Assembly: GCA_026214975.1 (NCBI GenBank)
Contig: CM047808.1
Coordinates: 66,056,583 to 66,120,582 of the forward strand
Source of the DNA: Gentiana macrophylla
Lineage: Eukaryota > Streptophyta > Magnoliopsida > Gentianales > Gentianaceae
Length of the DNA: 64,000 bases
Direction: 5' to 3'
Position 1 is the stretch's first letter; the number at the start of each line of letters is the position of its first letter. The notes below the pieces were generated by a model that saw only the letters and a list, made by a program, of their open reading frames with translations, ran no database searches and was not told where the DNA came from. Below, piece by piece: positions 44,639-57,210 of this stretch. A program made the position numbers and the translations under genes.

Positions 44639-46395
44639 TGTTGGTCCCTTGGAAAGGATAACACAAGTTTAGAGGGGGGGGGGTGAATAAACTTGTCACA
44701 AAAAACTAGATTAATTAACAATTAAGGTTCAGTTTTAACTTGTGTGGCGTTTAGTGACAAAGCTAAGTCTAAGTCAAATCGACTTATACAAAACTTAGTC
44801 AACCGGCAATGATATAAGTTTTCTCCTTTATCTGGATCTTGTTGATTCTCAGTATAAAAAGTCGAATTCTCGTGAATGTCGGTTTGTGAACTGTGTATGC
44901 TTATAACAATCATTTTCAAGATGTCTTTGTATAAACAATAATAACTGTTGTAAGGTAAATAACAGAATTTAAATACGTAAAGTAAGTAGAGAAATAATTA
45001 TAGTGGTTCCAGGTGGTGTAAATCAGTCCACTCTTCCACTGTGATGTAGGAGGAAAATTCCACTAGAAGTCCTTGCGGTACGCTTTTAAAAAAGTCCTAA
45101 ATGATAGTCCTTGACTAATGCCTAGTGTCACTATCTAAACAACTAGAGAACATGTTGGATTGCTGCTCTTCAACTGCTTGAGCCACTGGTCCTTAGAGGG
45201 TTGTATTTCCTCTTCACCAGCTCACACCACAAACACAGTCTACAGGACTGCAAATGTCAGAACTGTCCTTGGCAACTTCTTGACCGGATTGCTTCATGGT
45301 CTAAACATTTGATTGAGAATCAAAGTTAGGCTGAGAATCAATAAATTGAATTTTTCTTGTGGTTCTTCAAAGTGTCGAAATCTGGATATGATCGATGTAA
45401 CTTGAACTCTTGAAGAAATTCCAGATATGACCTTGTTGAGGGCATATATTGATAGCAATTCTACTGAACTAGACTTATGCACAAAAATGCTTGTAATCTT
45501 GTTAATCTGGTGTTTGATCCTTGGTGCAAAGTCCTCTATTTATAGTGTGAGGTCCAAAGTTTATCTTTCTTGAATTTGAATTGTATCAATGTCCATATTT
45601 TCAGATCTCAGGTGTCAGTGACCATTCTGATATGTCAGTTCTTCATCTAATAAAAATCCTTGATTTACAACATTTGAATGTACTTTCCGTTGCTTGGATG
45701 GATGACTATAAAACTGAGTTTCCTAATCAGTTTTATACTGAGTGTCTCAGTTTTCAGTTTGTTAATTGGCTTAGAGCATTTACTGAGTTTTTACTCTTCT
45801 TCAAAATTTCAGTACACTATTTATCTGATTTTATGCGACTGAATCAGATTACACCATTCCTTTTAGAGATCATCTAAGATATCATTGTCCTTATGATACT
45901 TAGGTCTCGGCCATCACAGACTTACCTGAATCCTAACTTTACAGTCTCGGCTTAAAGTCCTCATAACTGAGTTTGAACCCTCACTTCTTCAATCTTCCTT
46001 AACTGATTCTATGTCCCTCAGTTCTTCAAATACTGAGTCTATTCCCTCAGCCTTCAGTTTTAGATAAGTCAATCGAGTCTGTGTCCCTCAGCGAACTTAC
46101 CTTCTTCAGTTCTGAGTGAGCTTCAGTTTTAGTAGTACATCTTCATTCTTAATGTTACGTTCCCGTTATCTAGATGATTTACAGTTTTCAATTTTACGAC
46201 ACTTCTATCTATTATAGTGCTTGTCAAATATAACCTATAAAATTATCAGTCTCTAGTAAATCCTATACATTCAGTTCTAGACATCTTTTAGCTTTCCACT
46301 ATAACAGCTACTTTCAGTACTTCATCAATGGGGTGTAAAGAAACATGTTCTTGAATAAGATGAATCGTCATCAAAACTAAATTTTATTCCCAACA
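44639..46395 (-). repeat. Sire-D solo LTR
   Basis: The LTR is 1757 bp from TGTTGGTCCCTTGG to TATTCCCAACA on the plus strand, flanked by CTTGG on both sides with no internal sequence. It is the product of recombination between the two LTRs of a former minus-strand element. It is closely related to the Sire-C LTRs, and its CAG/CTG positions are mostly intact, which makes it a good reference copy. Confidence 0.88.
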
Positions 46396-47312
46396 CTTGG
46401 ATCTTGATTCTTTATCAAGATCAAACCTTTGTTTTTGATGGTCCATAGTTTACTGAATCACATGCACATTGGTTGATGTAGCTCCTCAAAGCATCAACAA
46501 AGCAAGATACAAGCCTACAATTAATACTCCAATTCTTAGATTGGATGATGATGAAGAAGATCAATAGAAAAGATTGAGCCAAATCAGGTGTTGAGAAGCA
46601 AAAGGAAGGATGATCCTAAGGCTGCTGAGTCAAGAAAATCGGTGGAAAGAAGGAAGGCTACTGAACTTACAAAATCAACATTACCCTACATAATAGATAC
46701 AAGGAAGATCACTGATATTCTTAAACCTAAGAAGTCTAAACAACCAGCAGACTTTGCCAAGCCTGCTGATATATGTGTTGCTGATGATTCCCATGCACCT
46801 ACAAAGAAGACAGTTGTAAAAATCTTCATTGAGCAAGTTAAGGATGCATCTAGAAAAAGAAAGGCAGTAAGCAAAGAGGCACTTGAACAATCCTAGTTTG
46901 AATCCCCTGAAAGACCACTGAAAAGAACCAAACAAATTGTTAAGAAATAAGAATGAAACATGGAAAGGGAAAGTATTTGGGAACTTTGGAACAACATAAG
47001 GAAGAGGATGAAGATGAGGAAGATGAGAAAGAGCCAATCAAGTGGCTAATGAACTTGTCTGCACCCTGCTAAGGTTGATACAACTCAGTGGAAGTAAGGA
47101 TGGAACAAACCCCTGCTGAGGAACATACAACACAGAGGGAAGCAAGTGTTGAGAAAATGGATGTAGTGGATACCATTATTCCTCAAACCTTTTAAAGCCA
47201 TACTAACAATCTTATATCAGCTGAAGAAACCTTGTCTTATCTCGGTGGAGACATTTGGAGGTCACTTTTTGAGAGCTTCAACCTCATCGAACTTCAACCT
47301 GCTACAAGAAAA
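46396..47312 (+). pseudogene. Sire-B third ORF, middle part
   Basis: It resumes after the solo LTR. The frame 46,588-46,896 is Lys/Arg-rich with repeated AES/RK blocks (KDDPKAAESRKSVERRKATE, KKTVVKIFIEQVKDASRKRK). Acidic stretches follow near 46,990-47,030 (EEDEDEEDEKE). The charge pattern suggests an extended, possibly nucleic-acid-binding region. It ends at the CCAAC target site of Sire-C and resumes at 61,336. Confidence 0.5.
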
Positions 47313-47317
47313 CCAAC
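47313..47317. repeat. Sire-C target-site duplication, left copy (CCAAC)
   Basis: CCAAC precedes the left LTR and recurs at 61,331-61,335. Confidence 0.88.
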
Positions 47318-49099
47318 TGTTGGTCCCTTAGAAAGGCTAACACAAGTTTAGAGGGGGGTGAATAAACTTGTCACCAAAAACTAGATTAATTAACAATAAG
47401 GTTCAGTTTTAAATTGTGTGGACTTGAGCAGACAAAGATGATTCTAAGTCAAGGTGACTTAGACAAAACTGAGTCAACCGGCAGCGGATTATAAGTTTTA
47501 GCGTTTATCTGGATCTTGTTGATTCTTTAAGAAAAAGCTGAGTTTGCTAAACCGAATTCTGGTGAATGTCAGTTTGTGAACTGTGTAGGCTTATAACAAT
47601 TACTTTTAGTATGGTGTATAAACGAATATAAATGTTGTAAAGTAAATAAAAAAATGTAAATGCGTAAAATAATTAGAGTAAGAATTATAGTGGTTCCAGG
47701 TGGTGTAATCTTGTCAGTCCACTCTTCCTTTGTGATGTAGGAGGAAAATTCCACTATAACTTCTTGAGGTAAGCTTTTACAAAAAGTCCAATATGATAGT
47801 AGTGTCACTATCTAAACAACTAAAGAACTGGTTGGATGGCTGCTCTTCAACTGCTTGAAACACTGGTCCTTAGAGGGTTGTATTGCCTCTTCACCAGCTA
47901 CCACCACAAACACAGTCTACCCGACTGCAAAAGTCACAATTGTTCTTGGCAACTCCTAGACCAGATTGCTTCACAGTCTAAACCTTTGATTGAGAATCAA
48001 AGTTGGGCTGAGAATCAATAAATTGATTATTGCTTGTGGTTCTTCAAGATGTCGAAATCTGGATATAATCGATATAGCTTGAACACTTGAAGAAATTCTA
48101 GATATGATCTTGTTGAGAGCAAATATGATAGCAATTCGAATGAACTGGACTTGTGCACAAAAAAATGCTTGTAATCTTGTTAATTCAGTGCTTTATCCTT
48201 GGTGCAAATTCCTCTATTTATAGTGTGACATCCAACGCTCATCTTGCTTGAATTCGAATTGTATCAATGTCTATATTTTCATATGTCGGCGCGTCGATGA
48301 TGATTTTGACATGTCGCTTTGTCATCCAATAACAATCCTTGATTTTACAACGTTCAATGTACTTTCGCTGCTTGGATGGTCGACAATAAAACTGAGTTTC
48401 CTGATTTGTTTTATACTGAGAGTGTCAGTTTTCAGTTTACTAACCGACTTAGAGCATTAATCGAGTTTTACTCTTCCTTAAAAGTTCAGTACTCTATTTA
48501 TCTGATTTTATGTGATCAATCAGATTACACCATTTCTTATAAAGATCATCTCGTATATCATTTTCATTAAGATACTTAGGTCTTCTTTCAAGATCCATAA
48601 AGTCATTTCATGCCATCACGCACTTTCCCCGAATTATAGCTTTACTGATCTCGGCTTACTATCTTCATAACTGAGTTTGAACCCTCAGTTCTTCAATCTT
48701 CCTTGTCTGAGTCTGTGTCCTCATATCTTCAAATCTTGAGTTTTTCCTCACAACTACAAAATCTCTAGATAAGTCAACCGAATCTCAGGTCCCTCGTGAA
48801 CTTACCTTCTTCATTCGAGAGTGAGTCTTCAGTTCTAGGTGTATATCTTCAGTCTTAAGTTTAATTCCAGTTTTCTAGACGATTTCCAGTTTTTAGTTTT
48901 ACGACACTTCTATCTATTACAGTGCTTGTCTGATATAACATATACAATTATCAGACTCTAGTAGAACTTATACATTCATTTCTAGACATCTTTTAGCTTC
49001 CCACTATAACAGCTAGCTTCAACACTACATCAATTGGTGTAAACAAACATATACTTAAATGAGATGAATCATCATCTAAACTAAATTTTATTTCCAACA
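47318..49099 (-). repeat. Sire-C 3' LTR
   Basis: The LTR is 1782 bp, TGTTGGTCCCTTAG to ATTTCCAACA on the plus strand. Compared with the solo LTR and the Sire-C 5' LTR, 48,285-48,800 has many replacements at CAG/CTG, for example TAATCGAG where the 5' LTR has TAACTGAG. Confidence 0.88.
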
Positions 49100-49113
49100 A
49101 TTTCCCCCTTTTT
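49100..49113 (-). other. Sire-C polypurine tract
   Basis: The minus-strand reading AAAAAGGGGGAAAT abuts the LTR start TGTTGG. This is the typical Sirevirus form, preceded by GGCATCATC. Confidence 0.88.
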
Positions 49114-50295
49114 GATGATGCCAAACCCTCCTTAAAAGAAAAGTTTAAAGATAATAACAATGTAAAACAAGGTAAAACTGGAAATTGGATTTCATTAAGA
49201 ATTATGCAGAAACTGGAATAGTTACACAGTTGATAAAAACTGAAATAAGATCTAAGCATTTCTTTGTGTAACTTTGATAAAAAAAATTTCCTAATCGTGA
49301 AGGCGATATCCATCTTTAATCTACGTATCTTCCTTGTTGAAGGTTCTGAGATAGTCTACTTGACTTGTAAGTTTCCACCTACTCCAACGAAGTAACTTAG
49401 GAAGATGTCTTCCACCCTTGTAGTATTCTTCAAATTCTAAAACATCAGCTTTCCTCTATTCTCTCTTATCATTGATTTGAAGTTTTTCTTCAATTCTCTT
49501 GATATTCTTGTGATGTTCCATCTTCTAATTGTGCGGAGCATCAGATAAGAAATAAGCAAGAGATTCTTCATAATTCTTGTGCTTGTACTGAGCTTTGACA
49601 TGGCTGTAATCTTGCACAAATTTCATCCATAGATCCATTGTTAAGGTAGCTCTTCTTTCATCAGGCTAACTGTACTTGGAAATGAGCTGTTCATCAGTGA
49701 GTCCTACTATATCCTAGACATAAGGATCTGCTGCTGACATGCATTTTCTCAGTTCTGTTAATTCAGCTTCAAGCTTCAGTTTTTCTTCACATAACATCAA
49801 CTTTTCTTCTTCTACTTCCCCATTTTTGGCAACATACAACTTATTGATTAGTTGATGTGTTACCTAATGATTTGTTGACATATCTTTCTAGGAGGTGAGA
49901 ACTTCTTCACCGAGATTCCAGACATAAATAAGTTGATTTAGGTGCCATTCGGCTTGAGCAAGAGTTTCTCTGTCTTCCATAGTTGTAACTCCAAGTTTTT
50001 CCTTGAGACTGAGAATCTCAGAAACTAAAAATTCCAGGAACCTAGGCCTTCAGCTTACTGACTTCAGTTGTTGTTCCCCCTCAGTTGGTGCTGACCAACT
50101 TTAAGTACTTGGGAACAAATATTTGCCAACTGACTTTTCTCCTCAGATTTCAAATTTTCCTTTTAATTCCTTTCTTACGAGCGATATCTTTGAGACACGC
50201 TTTGTCTATTGGCTTCAGTTGGGAAATCTTCTTCATTGAACTTGCAACTTCTCTAACTTGTCTAGTGGTTGTAGATGCAGAGCTTGATTGTCTAC
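49114..50295 (-). pseudogene. Sire-C third ORF, coiled-coil C-terminal part
   Basis: The minus-strand frames, broken by several stops, read as heptad-like Glu/Lys/Leu-rich sequence (KLMLCEEKLKLEAELTELRK, TMEDRETLAQAEWHLNQLIY, NIKRIEEKLQ). This resembles a long coiled coil. The last 200 bp before the PPT are non-coding. The right end near 50,295 is where plus-strand Sire-E sequence begins; the junction is approximate. Confidence 0.6.
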
Positions 50296-51572
50296 TCTAA
50301 CTTGCAACCACTCTAACTTGCTCTCGATGGAGTCTTTGGAGGAATGATCGGTGGAGTACCAAACACATGTCCTGATGAGTTGAGGGTCAGCGGGAATGAC
50401 ATGACACATTTAAGAACTCAACTTGATAGATATGAACAAAGATTTGAAGAATCGATGAACATGGTGGATAACAATAGAAAGTCTATCGAGACAGCTTGTT
50501 TCAAGCTACACATCTACTCCGTATGCCATTGCTGATCTAATAAAAGAAGTGAGGGGAATTAAACTGGGCAATACACTGAAGGAAAAATTCTTGAAAGATC
50601 AACTTAACTCCATTCATCAGAAGTTAGATAACCTTGCTGAGGTACATAGACCTGCTGCACCTGCTGTTGCACCTCAACCTGCTGTACTGGATCCTAAAAT
50701 TACTGAGAGGATAAACCTGTTGGAGCAAACACTACAAGGAAAGATCACTACAATAGACACTAGGACTGAAATTATTGAAGGTCAGATGAACAATCTAGTG
50801 TTGACTTTGGAAAGTGTGCATGGCATGCTGTCCTGTTTTGTTGATGATGTCACTAAGGGGGAAGAGGGCCAAACAAAGAGAGCAAAAGAGGTCATAGAAT
50901 TTTTGCCAAGAAAAGAAGGGAAAATGATACTAATGCATTTAGGGAACTCATCTTGCAGCACTTCCACTTCATCGATGATCTTCTCAAGGAATATAATAAG
51001 GTATACTACAACAGAAGGAAACCTTATCATGACAAGGGATTTCATGAAGGTTTGAACTCCTTTCTAGGCTTAAAATTTTGGGAAGCAAGAGTTAAAGCTA
51101 TGAGGGCTTCAAAGAGAGGTGGAAGAGGTGGAAGAGGTGGAAGTGGTGGTAAAGGTGAAAGGAGTTTGCCTACCACAAACGAAAATGAGTCACTTAATGA
51201 ATTCAAGGAAATATACATGCGTTTGGGCTTTAGAGTACATCAGATAAATCTTACTCTACCAGAAGCATGGCATTGGTGGAAAGAAGTGAATCCTCACATT
51301 AACTTCTCTCACACTGAAAATGAATGGATGAGAGAAATGATCATTGAAATAAGAGCTTATACAGATCAAGCTGAGAAAGCAAGAGAAGAAAGAGAAAGAA
51401 GACAGTAGATCAACATACTATTTTTGCTTTATCTTTGCTGTATCTAGACTGTAATAACTTTGAACAAATGATTATAATGAGATATGACTGGAATTTGTTC
51501 TGTTTTTGTTTTTTATCTTTTTGCTTTGCTGTTAGGTGAGGGTATTGGCATCATCACCAAAAAGGGAGAAAC
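50296..51572 (+). pseudogene. Sire-E third ORF, C-terminal part
   Basis: Plus-strand frames 50,344-50,535, 50,549-51,055 and 50,953-51,408 encode a coiled-coil-like protein end (ERINLLEQTLQGKITTIDTR, TEIIEGQMNNLVL), a Gly/Arg-rich tract (RGGRGGRGGSGGKGERS) and a Trp-containing terminal domain (LPEAWHWWKEVN). The same blocks occur in Sire-B near 62,930-63,600. Overlapping frames imply a one-base shift near 51,000. The PPT AAAAAGGGAGAAAC follows at 51,559-51,572. Confidence 0.7.
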
Positions 51573-53258
51573 TGTTGGACTTATTTTTAAGTTTTAGTGA
51601 TGAGTGCCAGACTAACTGTTATAGAGCAAAAGCAAAAGATGTCTAGATCAAATGTAAAGGTTTATTATAGTTTGATCTTTGTATAAGTTTGATGAAACAT
51701 GCACTGTAAAGGTCAGCTGAATTACATCAGCAGACTAGTCTAGATCAGTAGGGTAGTTAGGTCAGTAGACTTATCAGGAACCTGCTGAAGACTGAAGGCT
51801 GAGGGGTCAAACTTGGTTATTGAAGGCTAAGGGATCAAACTTAGTAATTAAAGTCAAGGATATGGAATCAGAATTCAGGGAAGTCTGTGATGACCTAAAC
51901 TGATTACATATACCTTGTGTACAAGGTTTAAGTTCCATAAGTTGGATGGTGATTGGAACTTAGTTATATGCAAAAAGGTGTAATCTAACTTCACAAGTAA
52001 AAGTTGGATAAAAGAAATCAGCTGCATTTTGTTTTAAACACAGCAAATTTTGGTACAGCTGACTGAAATGTATTTCAGCAGACTCACGAACCTGCTGATA
52101 CATATACCTCGATTTATTCAAAGGTTACATTGATGAAAAACATGGATAAGGACAGCTAACAGCCTCTGATTTTATCAAACAAATCAATGGTTGAGATTAA
52201 AGGGACGTTGGGATGATTCAGGATTTTATCCAATGGATACAAGTCAAAGGATGGATGATCGTACCATCACAAAAGCGATATGGCACACAAGACATTGAAC
52301 AAAGGATGTAAAGCAAGTCAAATGGGATAAAATCTGAAACGGCTATGTTTGAATTTCAAACATAAGTCACAAGGATTCCTACCTATAAATAGAGGACTCC
52401 TAATTCAGATACATGTGATGATTTGATGAATTTCAAGAAAATAATACAGATAATCCTGTGCTCTAATTTCTGATCAAGAAAAACACCCTGCTGAACATAC
52501 TGAGCTTAAGGCTACTGATCTAGAGAATATCTTCAAGTGTAATATGTATTCAAGCTACATCAAGTTTACACACTTGAAGACTCGCAAGTCTCGATCATAT
52601 CATCCTGATCAAATCTACAGAATCGAATCATTTACTTGATTCAAACTTTCTTTTACAAGAAATCTGTTGAAGACATTGAAGCACATCTGTGTGAAAGACT
52701 GTTGTTTGTGGTGGAGCTGGTGAAGAGGCAATCCTACCCTTCAAGGACCATTGGAAGACTTTGGAGCAAAGAATCCTACATGTTCCTAGTTTTCGCTTTG
52801 TGAAGCCATAGCTATTGGTGAAGGAAAAACATCTTAGGGATTTTTGTAACAGCTATCTCAAGAATCTCTCTAGTGAATTACCTCCAACATCACAGGGGAA
52901 GAGTGGAGTACAGGATTACACCACCTAAAACCACTATAAATCTGCCTACTTACTTTCTGCACTTAGTTCATCTAACACATCAATCTGCTGAATCTAGCAA
53001 CTGAATTCACACACATACACTACTGAGTATCCAATACTTAGTATCATATTTAAACAACAAGAAACAAGGCTTAATTTTTGATATATTTCCGGTGCACAAA
53101 TTCAGTAAACTCAACAATCAGATTTCTTGAGTTTCAAAGAGACTATCAAGTATCGCAGTTCTTGAAGTTCTTGAGTTTGTTAAATCCAAAAAGTTTTAAG
53201 TGTTAAGTTTATTCACCCCCCCTCTTAACTTAAACAAAGCCTTTTCAAGGGACAAACA
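51573..53258 (+). repeat. Sire-E 3' LTR
   Basis: The LTR is 1686 bp, TGTTGGACTTATTTTTAAG to GGGACAAACA. It is homologous to the Sire-B LTR without that LTR's duplication. Sire-E has no 5' LTR, gag or pol here, so only its 3' 3 kb survives inside Sire-C. AGCCC (53,259-53,263) may be one TSD copy; no partner is visible at the left junction. Confidence 0.85.
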
Positions 53259-54170
53259 AGCCCAATTAAACTCGAATCCATCCCAAATGATGTTCGTCAG
53301 GTGAATACCATTTTCAGATAATTTATTCAGCCCTTTGTGTTGTCCGACGGCATGTCTGCTGATCCATCTACTGAGAAGACAAAATTCAGGTTTGAGGTCC
53401 TTAATATGTGTATCGACTACTGCTGGTTGCTTTGAAACTGAAATCTGACTAAGAAAGGCACTGAGTTGGAGTGGCAGACATGCTAGGTCAATTCATTTCA
53501 CCAAGGGATCTTTGAAACCAAAAAGCTGTCTGATAATGTCTTCATTGAAAAAAATCTTTTGTCCATGAACTCTTGTTAGCAAAGAGTTCTTCAACAACTT
53601 CATATTTTCCCAAAATTGCAGTAGACCTTCCAAGTCCATATCTTGCTGCAATTCTGCTTCCAGAAGGTTCTTCAAACCTTGTAATCTTCCTATCTTCTCG
53701 CTTATATGACTGGAGAGAAGAGTAATACCACACATCTCTTCAAATTCTCTGAGTGTGAACGTATCAGGTGTGGCAATTAACCTTTCGTTTTGAGTTTGTA
53801 CGGAAGCTGCCATTTTGAAATAGTTTAAGAGAAAACTTCTGGCTGATTTTAGAGTGGAAAAGGTTTGATTTTTCTTTTGTAAGGATAGAGTATGAGGACG
53901 GTTGTATATATAAGAGTGACACATTTGGTGATTTGCTCCACGATCTTGTAGAAAGATTTTGTACAATCTTTTCAATTTCCATAATGGTTTGTATAACCGA
54001 TGTGTACTATCTGACATATTAGGGGTATACACGCTACAGATTCTGACAAAAAAGGCGGAAATAAATTGTGATGTAATTGCTGTCGGTTTTATCCGTTCTT
54101 TTAATGACATTGTTTGACTGTGTAAAACTGAAACTAATATCAGTTTTATGAGAGTGTTGATATCCATCAA
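53259..54170 (-). pseudogene. Sire-C third ORF, N-terminal part
   Basis: The 225-codon minus frame (53,493-54,170) contains MAASVQTQNERLIATPDTFT, ISEKIGRLQGLKNLLEAELQ, LQFWENMKLLKNSL and VHGQKIFFNEDIIRQLFGF. The real start may be the internal Met of MAAS (53,811), since the first 120 residues are less conserved. A stop at 53,493 is followed in another frame by FEFNWA, where Sire-E interrupts. It is homologous to the Sire-B third ORF. Confidence 0.65.
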
Positions 54171-54199
54171 TTCTTCCGTTTAGTTAGTCAGTTTGAGAT

Positions 54200-54270
54200 T
54201 GTTAATGTCAATGACTGATCTGTCAAGTAAGCGCACCCAGCATGACAAAGATCAATCCCCTAGACGAATC
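54200..54270 (-). promoter_or_regulatory. Conserved non-coding block between pol and the third ORF of Sire-C
   Basis: The minus strand reads GGGGATTGATCTTTGTC, then GGGTGCGCTTACTTGACAGA and CAGTCATTGACATTAAC. This aligns with both copies at 41,716-41,882 in Sire-B. Its place, after pol and before the third ORF, is the same in both. Confidence 0.55.
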
Positions 54271-54299
54271 TCGAGCTTGAACCGACTTAACGAGTAATT

Positions 54300-54900
54300 C
54301 GCCTCGGCTTAGCAAACCTTTCTTTGTCCATAGGTTTGGTAAAAATGTCAGCTAACTGATCTTCAGTTGGAACATAGAGAACTGTAACATCCTTTTTCTC
54401 TACATGATCCCTTATAAAATGATGTCTCACATCAATGTGCTTGGTTCTTGAGTGCAAAACTGGATTGTCAGTTATAGCAATTGCACTTGTATTATCACAG
54501 ATTATAGGAATCAGTCCCTATTCTATTCCATAATCTCTTAATTGTTGTCTGATCCATACAACTTGAGCACAACAGCTTCCAGCTACTATGTATTCGGCTT
54601 TAGCTGTTGATGTCGAAATAGAATTTTGCTTCTTGCTGAACCATGACACAAGTCTATTTCCCAATAACTGACATGTGCCTGAAGTACTTTTTCCGTCCAT
54701 TTCGCATCCACCATAGTCTGAGTTTGAGTAGGATATCAGTTTGAATTCACCTTCTTTTGAGTACCATATCTCAACTCCTTCTGTATATTTCAAATATTTC
54801 AAGGTTCTTTTGATAACAGTGATATGTCTTTCTTTTGTCTTGTTTGAAATCAGGCATAGACACCTCATAAAGGACATGTCCGTATATCTTGTTTGTTAAT
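54300..54900 (-). pseudogene. Sire-C RNase H
   Basis: The frame 54,518-54,877 has KERHITVIKRTLKYLKYTEG, ISYSNSDYGGCEMDGKSTSG, NRLVSWFSKKQNSISTSTAK and AEYIVAGSCCAQVVWIRQQL, the copia RNase H signature with the first Asp (DYGG) and the Glu of AEY visible. The C-terminus continues to about 54,300 with breaks. Confidence 0.88.
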
Positions 54901-55772
54901 AAAGTAGACTTCCAATCATTCTTCTATAAAGAGTCCGAACCACATCCTTTCCATCTTTATCTTCATCTAATCTGATGTTGGTTCGAATTGGTGTTGCAAT
55001 TCCAAATGATTTCTCCATTCCAAACTACTTGATCAGTTCTCTTCCGGTATACTTGGTTTGGTGAATGAAAATTCCACTTTGTCCATCTGTCTTACTTGTA
55101 AACCGAGAAAGTAATTCGATTCTCCCATCATGCTTATTTGATATTTGCTCTTCATCTAACTTGAAAATTTCTCACGTGGTTGCTCTTTTTCGATCCAAAA
55201 ATGATGTCATCCATATAGATTTGAACAATGAGAGTACTTTCTTCAATGTCATTCTCAATTGGGCTTTATCAATAGTTCCTTTTGTAAAACAATTATCCAC
55301 CATAAACGAGATAGAGTTTCATACCAAGCTCTTGGTGCTTGTTCGAGTCTATAGAGAGCTTTTCTCGACCTAAAGACTTTGTCGCCTTGATCTTTAATTT
55401 TGAATCCTGGTGGTTGCTGAACATAGACTTCTTCTTCAAGTATCCCATTCAAAAATGCACTTTTAACATCCATCTGGTACACTTTGAATTTCTTGTGGGC
55501 TACAAAGGCAAGAATAATTTGATTGCCTCCAACCTTGCTACTAGAGCATAAGTTTCATCAAAGTGTATCCCTTCAGCTTGAGAATAACCTTTATCTACAA
55601 GTCTGGCTTTTTTTCTGATAATATTCCCATCTTCATCGAGCTTATTTCTAAGAACCCATTTGGTCCCGATTATGTTGACATGATCTGGCTTGTTTACCAA
55701 ATCCCAAACTTGATTTCACTCAAATTCGTTGAGTTCTTCTTGCATAGCCAAAATCCAATCGGGATCATTTAA
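54901..55772 (-). pseudogene. Sire-C reverse transcriptase
   Basis: The pieces are 55,500-55,700 ([40 protein letters not shown]) and 55,255-55,482 ([34 protein letters not shown]). The YVDD region near 55,200 is in a broken frame. The stretch 54,901-55,250 is too degraded to read as one frame. Confidence 0.85.
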
Positions 55773-56033
55773 GGCTTCTTCAATTTCTTTGGTTTCAGAC
55801 TTAGATTGAAAACATGCTATCATAGCATCTATTTGGTGTCTAGTACAAACTCCAGCATGAAAATCACCTAATACTTATTCTTCAGGGTGATTTCACATCC
55901 ATTGATGTACTGGTGGTTGCATCAACGGGTCTTCATTTTGTTGAGCTGGTTCTTCTTGAGCTTGACCATTTTTAGTTGGATCAGTTTCATCTTGTTGTTG
56001 CTCAGTTGCAGGTTATGTTACTGGAAACTGAGG
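55773..56033 (-). other. Sire-C pol linker between integrase and RT
   Basis: Low-complexity Gln/Glu-rich linker in broken frames, typical between copia integrase and RT. No domain. Confidence 0.5.
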
Positions 56034-57210
56034 CTAATCTTGATCTGAGGAATCTGAGAACCTTAACCTCCCAATATCAATGAAAATTGGTTCTGGAGTC
56101 TTGTCTGACTGAGGCTGACAAACTGGTTCTTCTTTGTCTTCAATTGTGTCTCTAGTAAACTTTGGTTTATCAAAGACCACATGTATGGATTCTTCATGCT
56201 TGAGTGTTTGCTTATTTAGCACTCTGAAAGCTTTACTGACACTTGAGTAACCCAGAAATATTCCTTCATCAGCTTTGGGTTGAAAAAATTTAAGCTGATC
56301 GTTACCATTATTATGTACAAAACATTTGCTTCCAATGGCATGAAAGTATGAGACATTTGGTTTTCTTCCGTTCCAAATCTCATAAGGTGTCTTTTCATAT
56401 CTCTTGTTCATGAGAGCTCGATTTTGAGTATAACAAGCTGTATTTACAGCTTCAGCCTAATATCTTTCTGGCAGTTTAGATTCACAAATCATTGTCCTTC
56501 CAGCTTCTTTGAGTGTTCTATTCCTCCTTTCAGCTACTCCATTCTATTGAGGTGGTGTTGTAGCTGCAAGCTGGTGTAATACTCCATTTTCTCCACAATA
56601 TTCAATGATTATGTTGTTGAGAAATTTTGTTCCTTTGTCTAATCTGATCTTGACTATGGTAAAACTCTTCTGATTTTGGAGTCTCTTGAGAAGTTCTGTC
56701 AGTTGTTGCTTAGTTTCACTTTTCTTGGTCATAAATAAGACCCAAGTGTATCTTGAAAAATCATCAACCACCACCAAAGTGTTTTTCTTTCCACTAACAC
56801 TTATTGGTGTAACGGGTCCAAATAAGTCCATATGCATCAGTTCTAAAACTCTGTTTGTTGAATGCTGAGACTTAGTCTTGAAACTTGCTTTAGTTTTTTT
56901 TCCTTGTTGCCATGCATCACACAAGCTATCTTTCTTGTATGTCATCTCTGGTAGTCCACTCACCAAGTTCTTTTTGACTAACAAGTTGATATGATCAAAA
57001 TTTAGGTAACTCAGTTTCTTGTGCCACAACCAACTGAGTTTTGACTTGGTGTGTACAATTAAACAGGTTTCTGAAACTGCTGTAGACCAATCTACAACAT
57101 ACATGTTTTCTTCCCTTCATCCGGATAGAACTACCTGGAAAGCTGTTTCACCGACGACAATGCAATACTCCTTATCAAAGGTAACTTTGTATCCCATATC
57201 GCAGGATTGA
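56034..57210 (-). pseudogene. Sire-C pre-integrase and integrase
   Basis: The 186-codon frame (56,544-57,104) has the pre-integrase block WLWHKKLSYLNFDHINLL and CDAWQQGKKTKASF (one Cys replaced by Trp), then the core: LMHMDLFGPVTPISVSGKKN with the first Asp, and RLDKGTKFLNN with the second Asp. The TAG at 56,544-56,546 falls just before NGVAERRNRTL, which has the catalytic Glu. The C-terminal frame 56,034-56,411 has NGRKPNVSYFHAIGSKCFVH and IFLGYSSVSKAFRVLNKQT. It is closely related to Sire-B. Confidence 0.88.
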
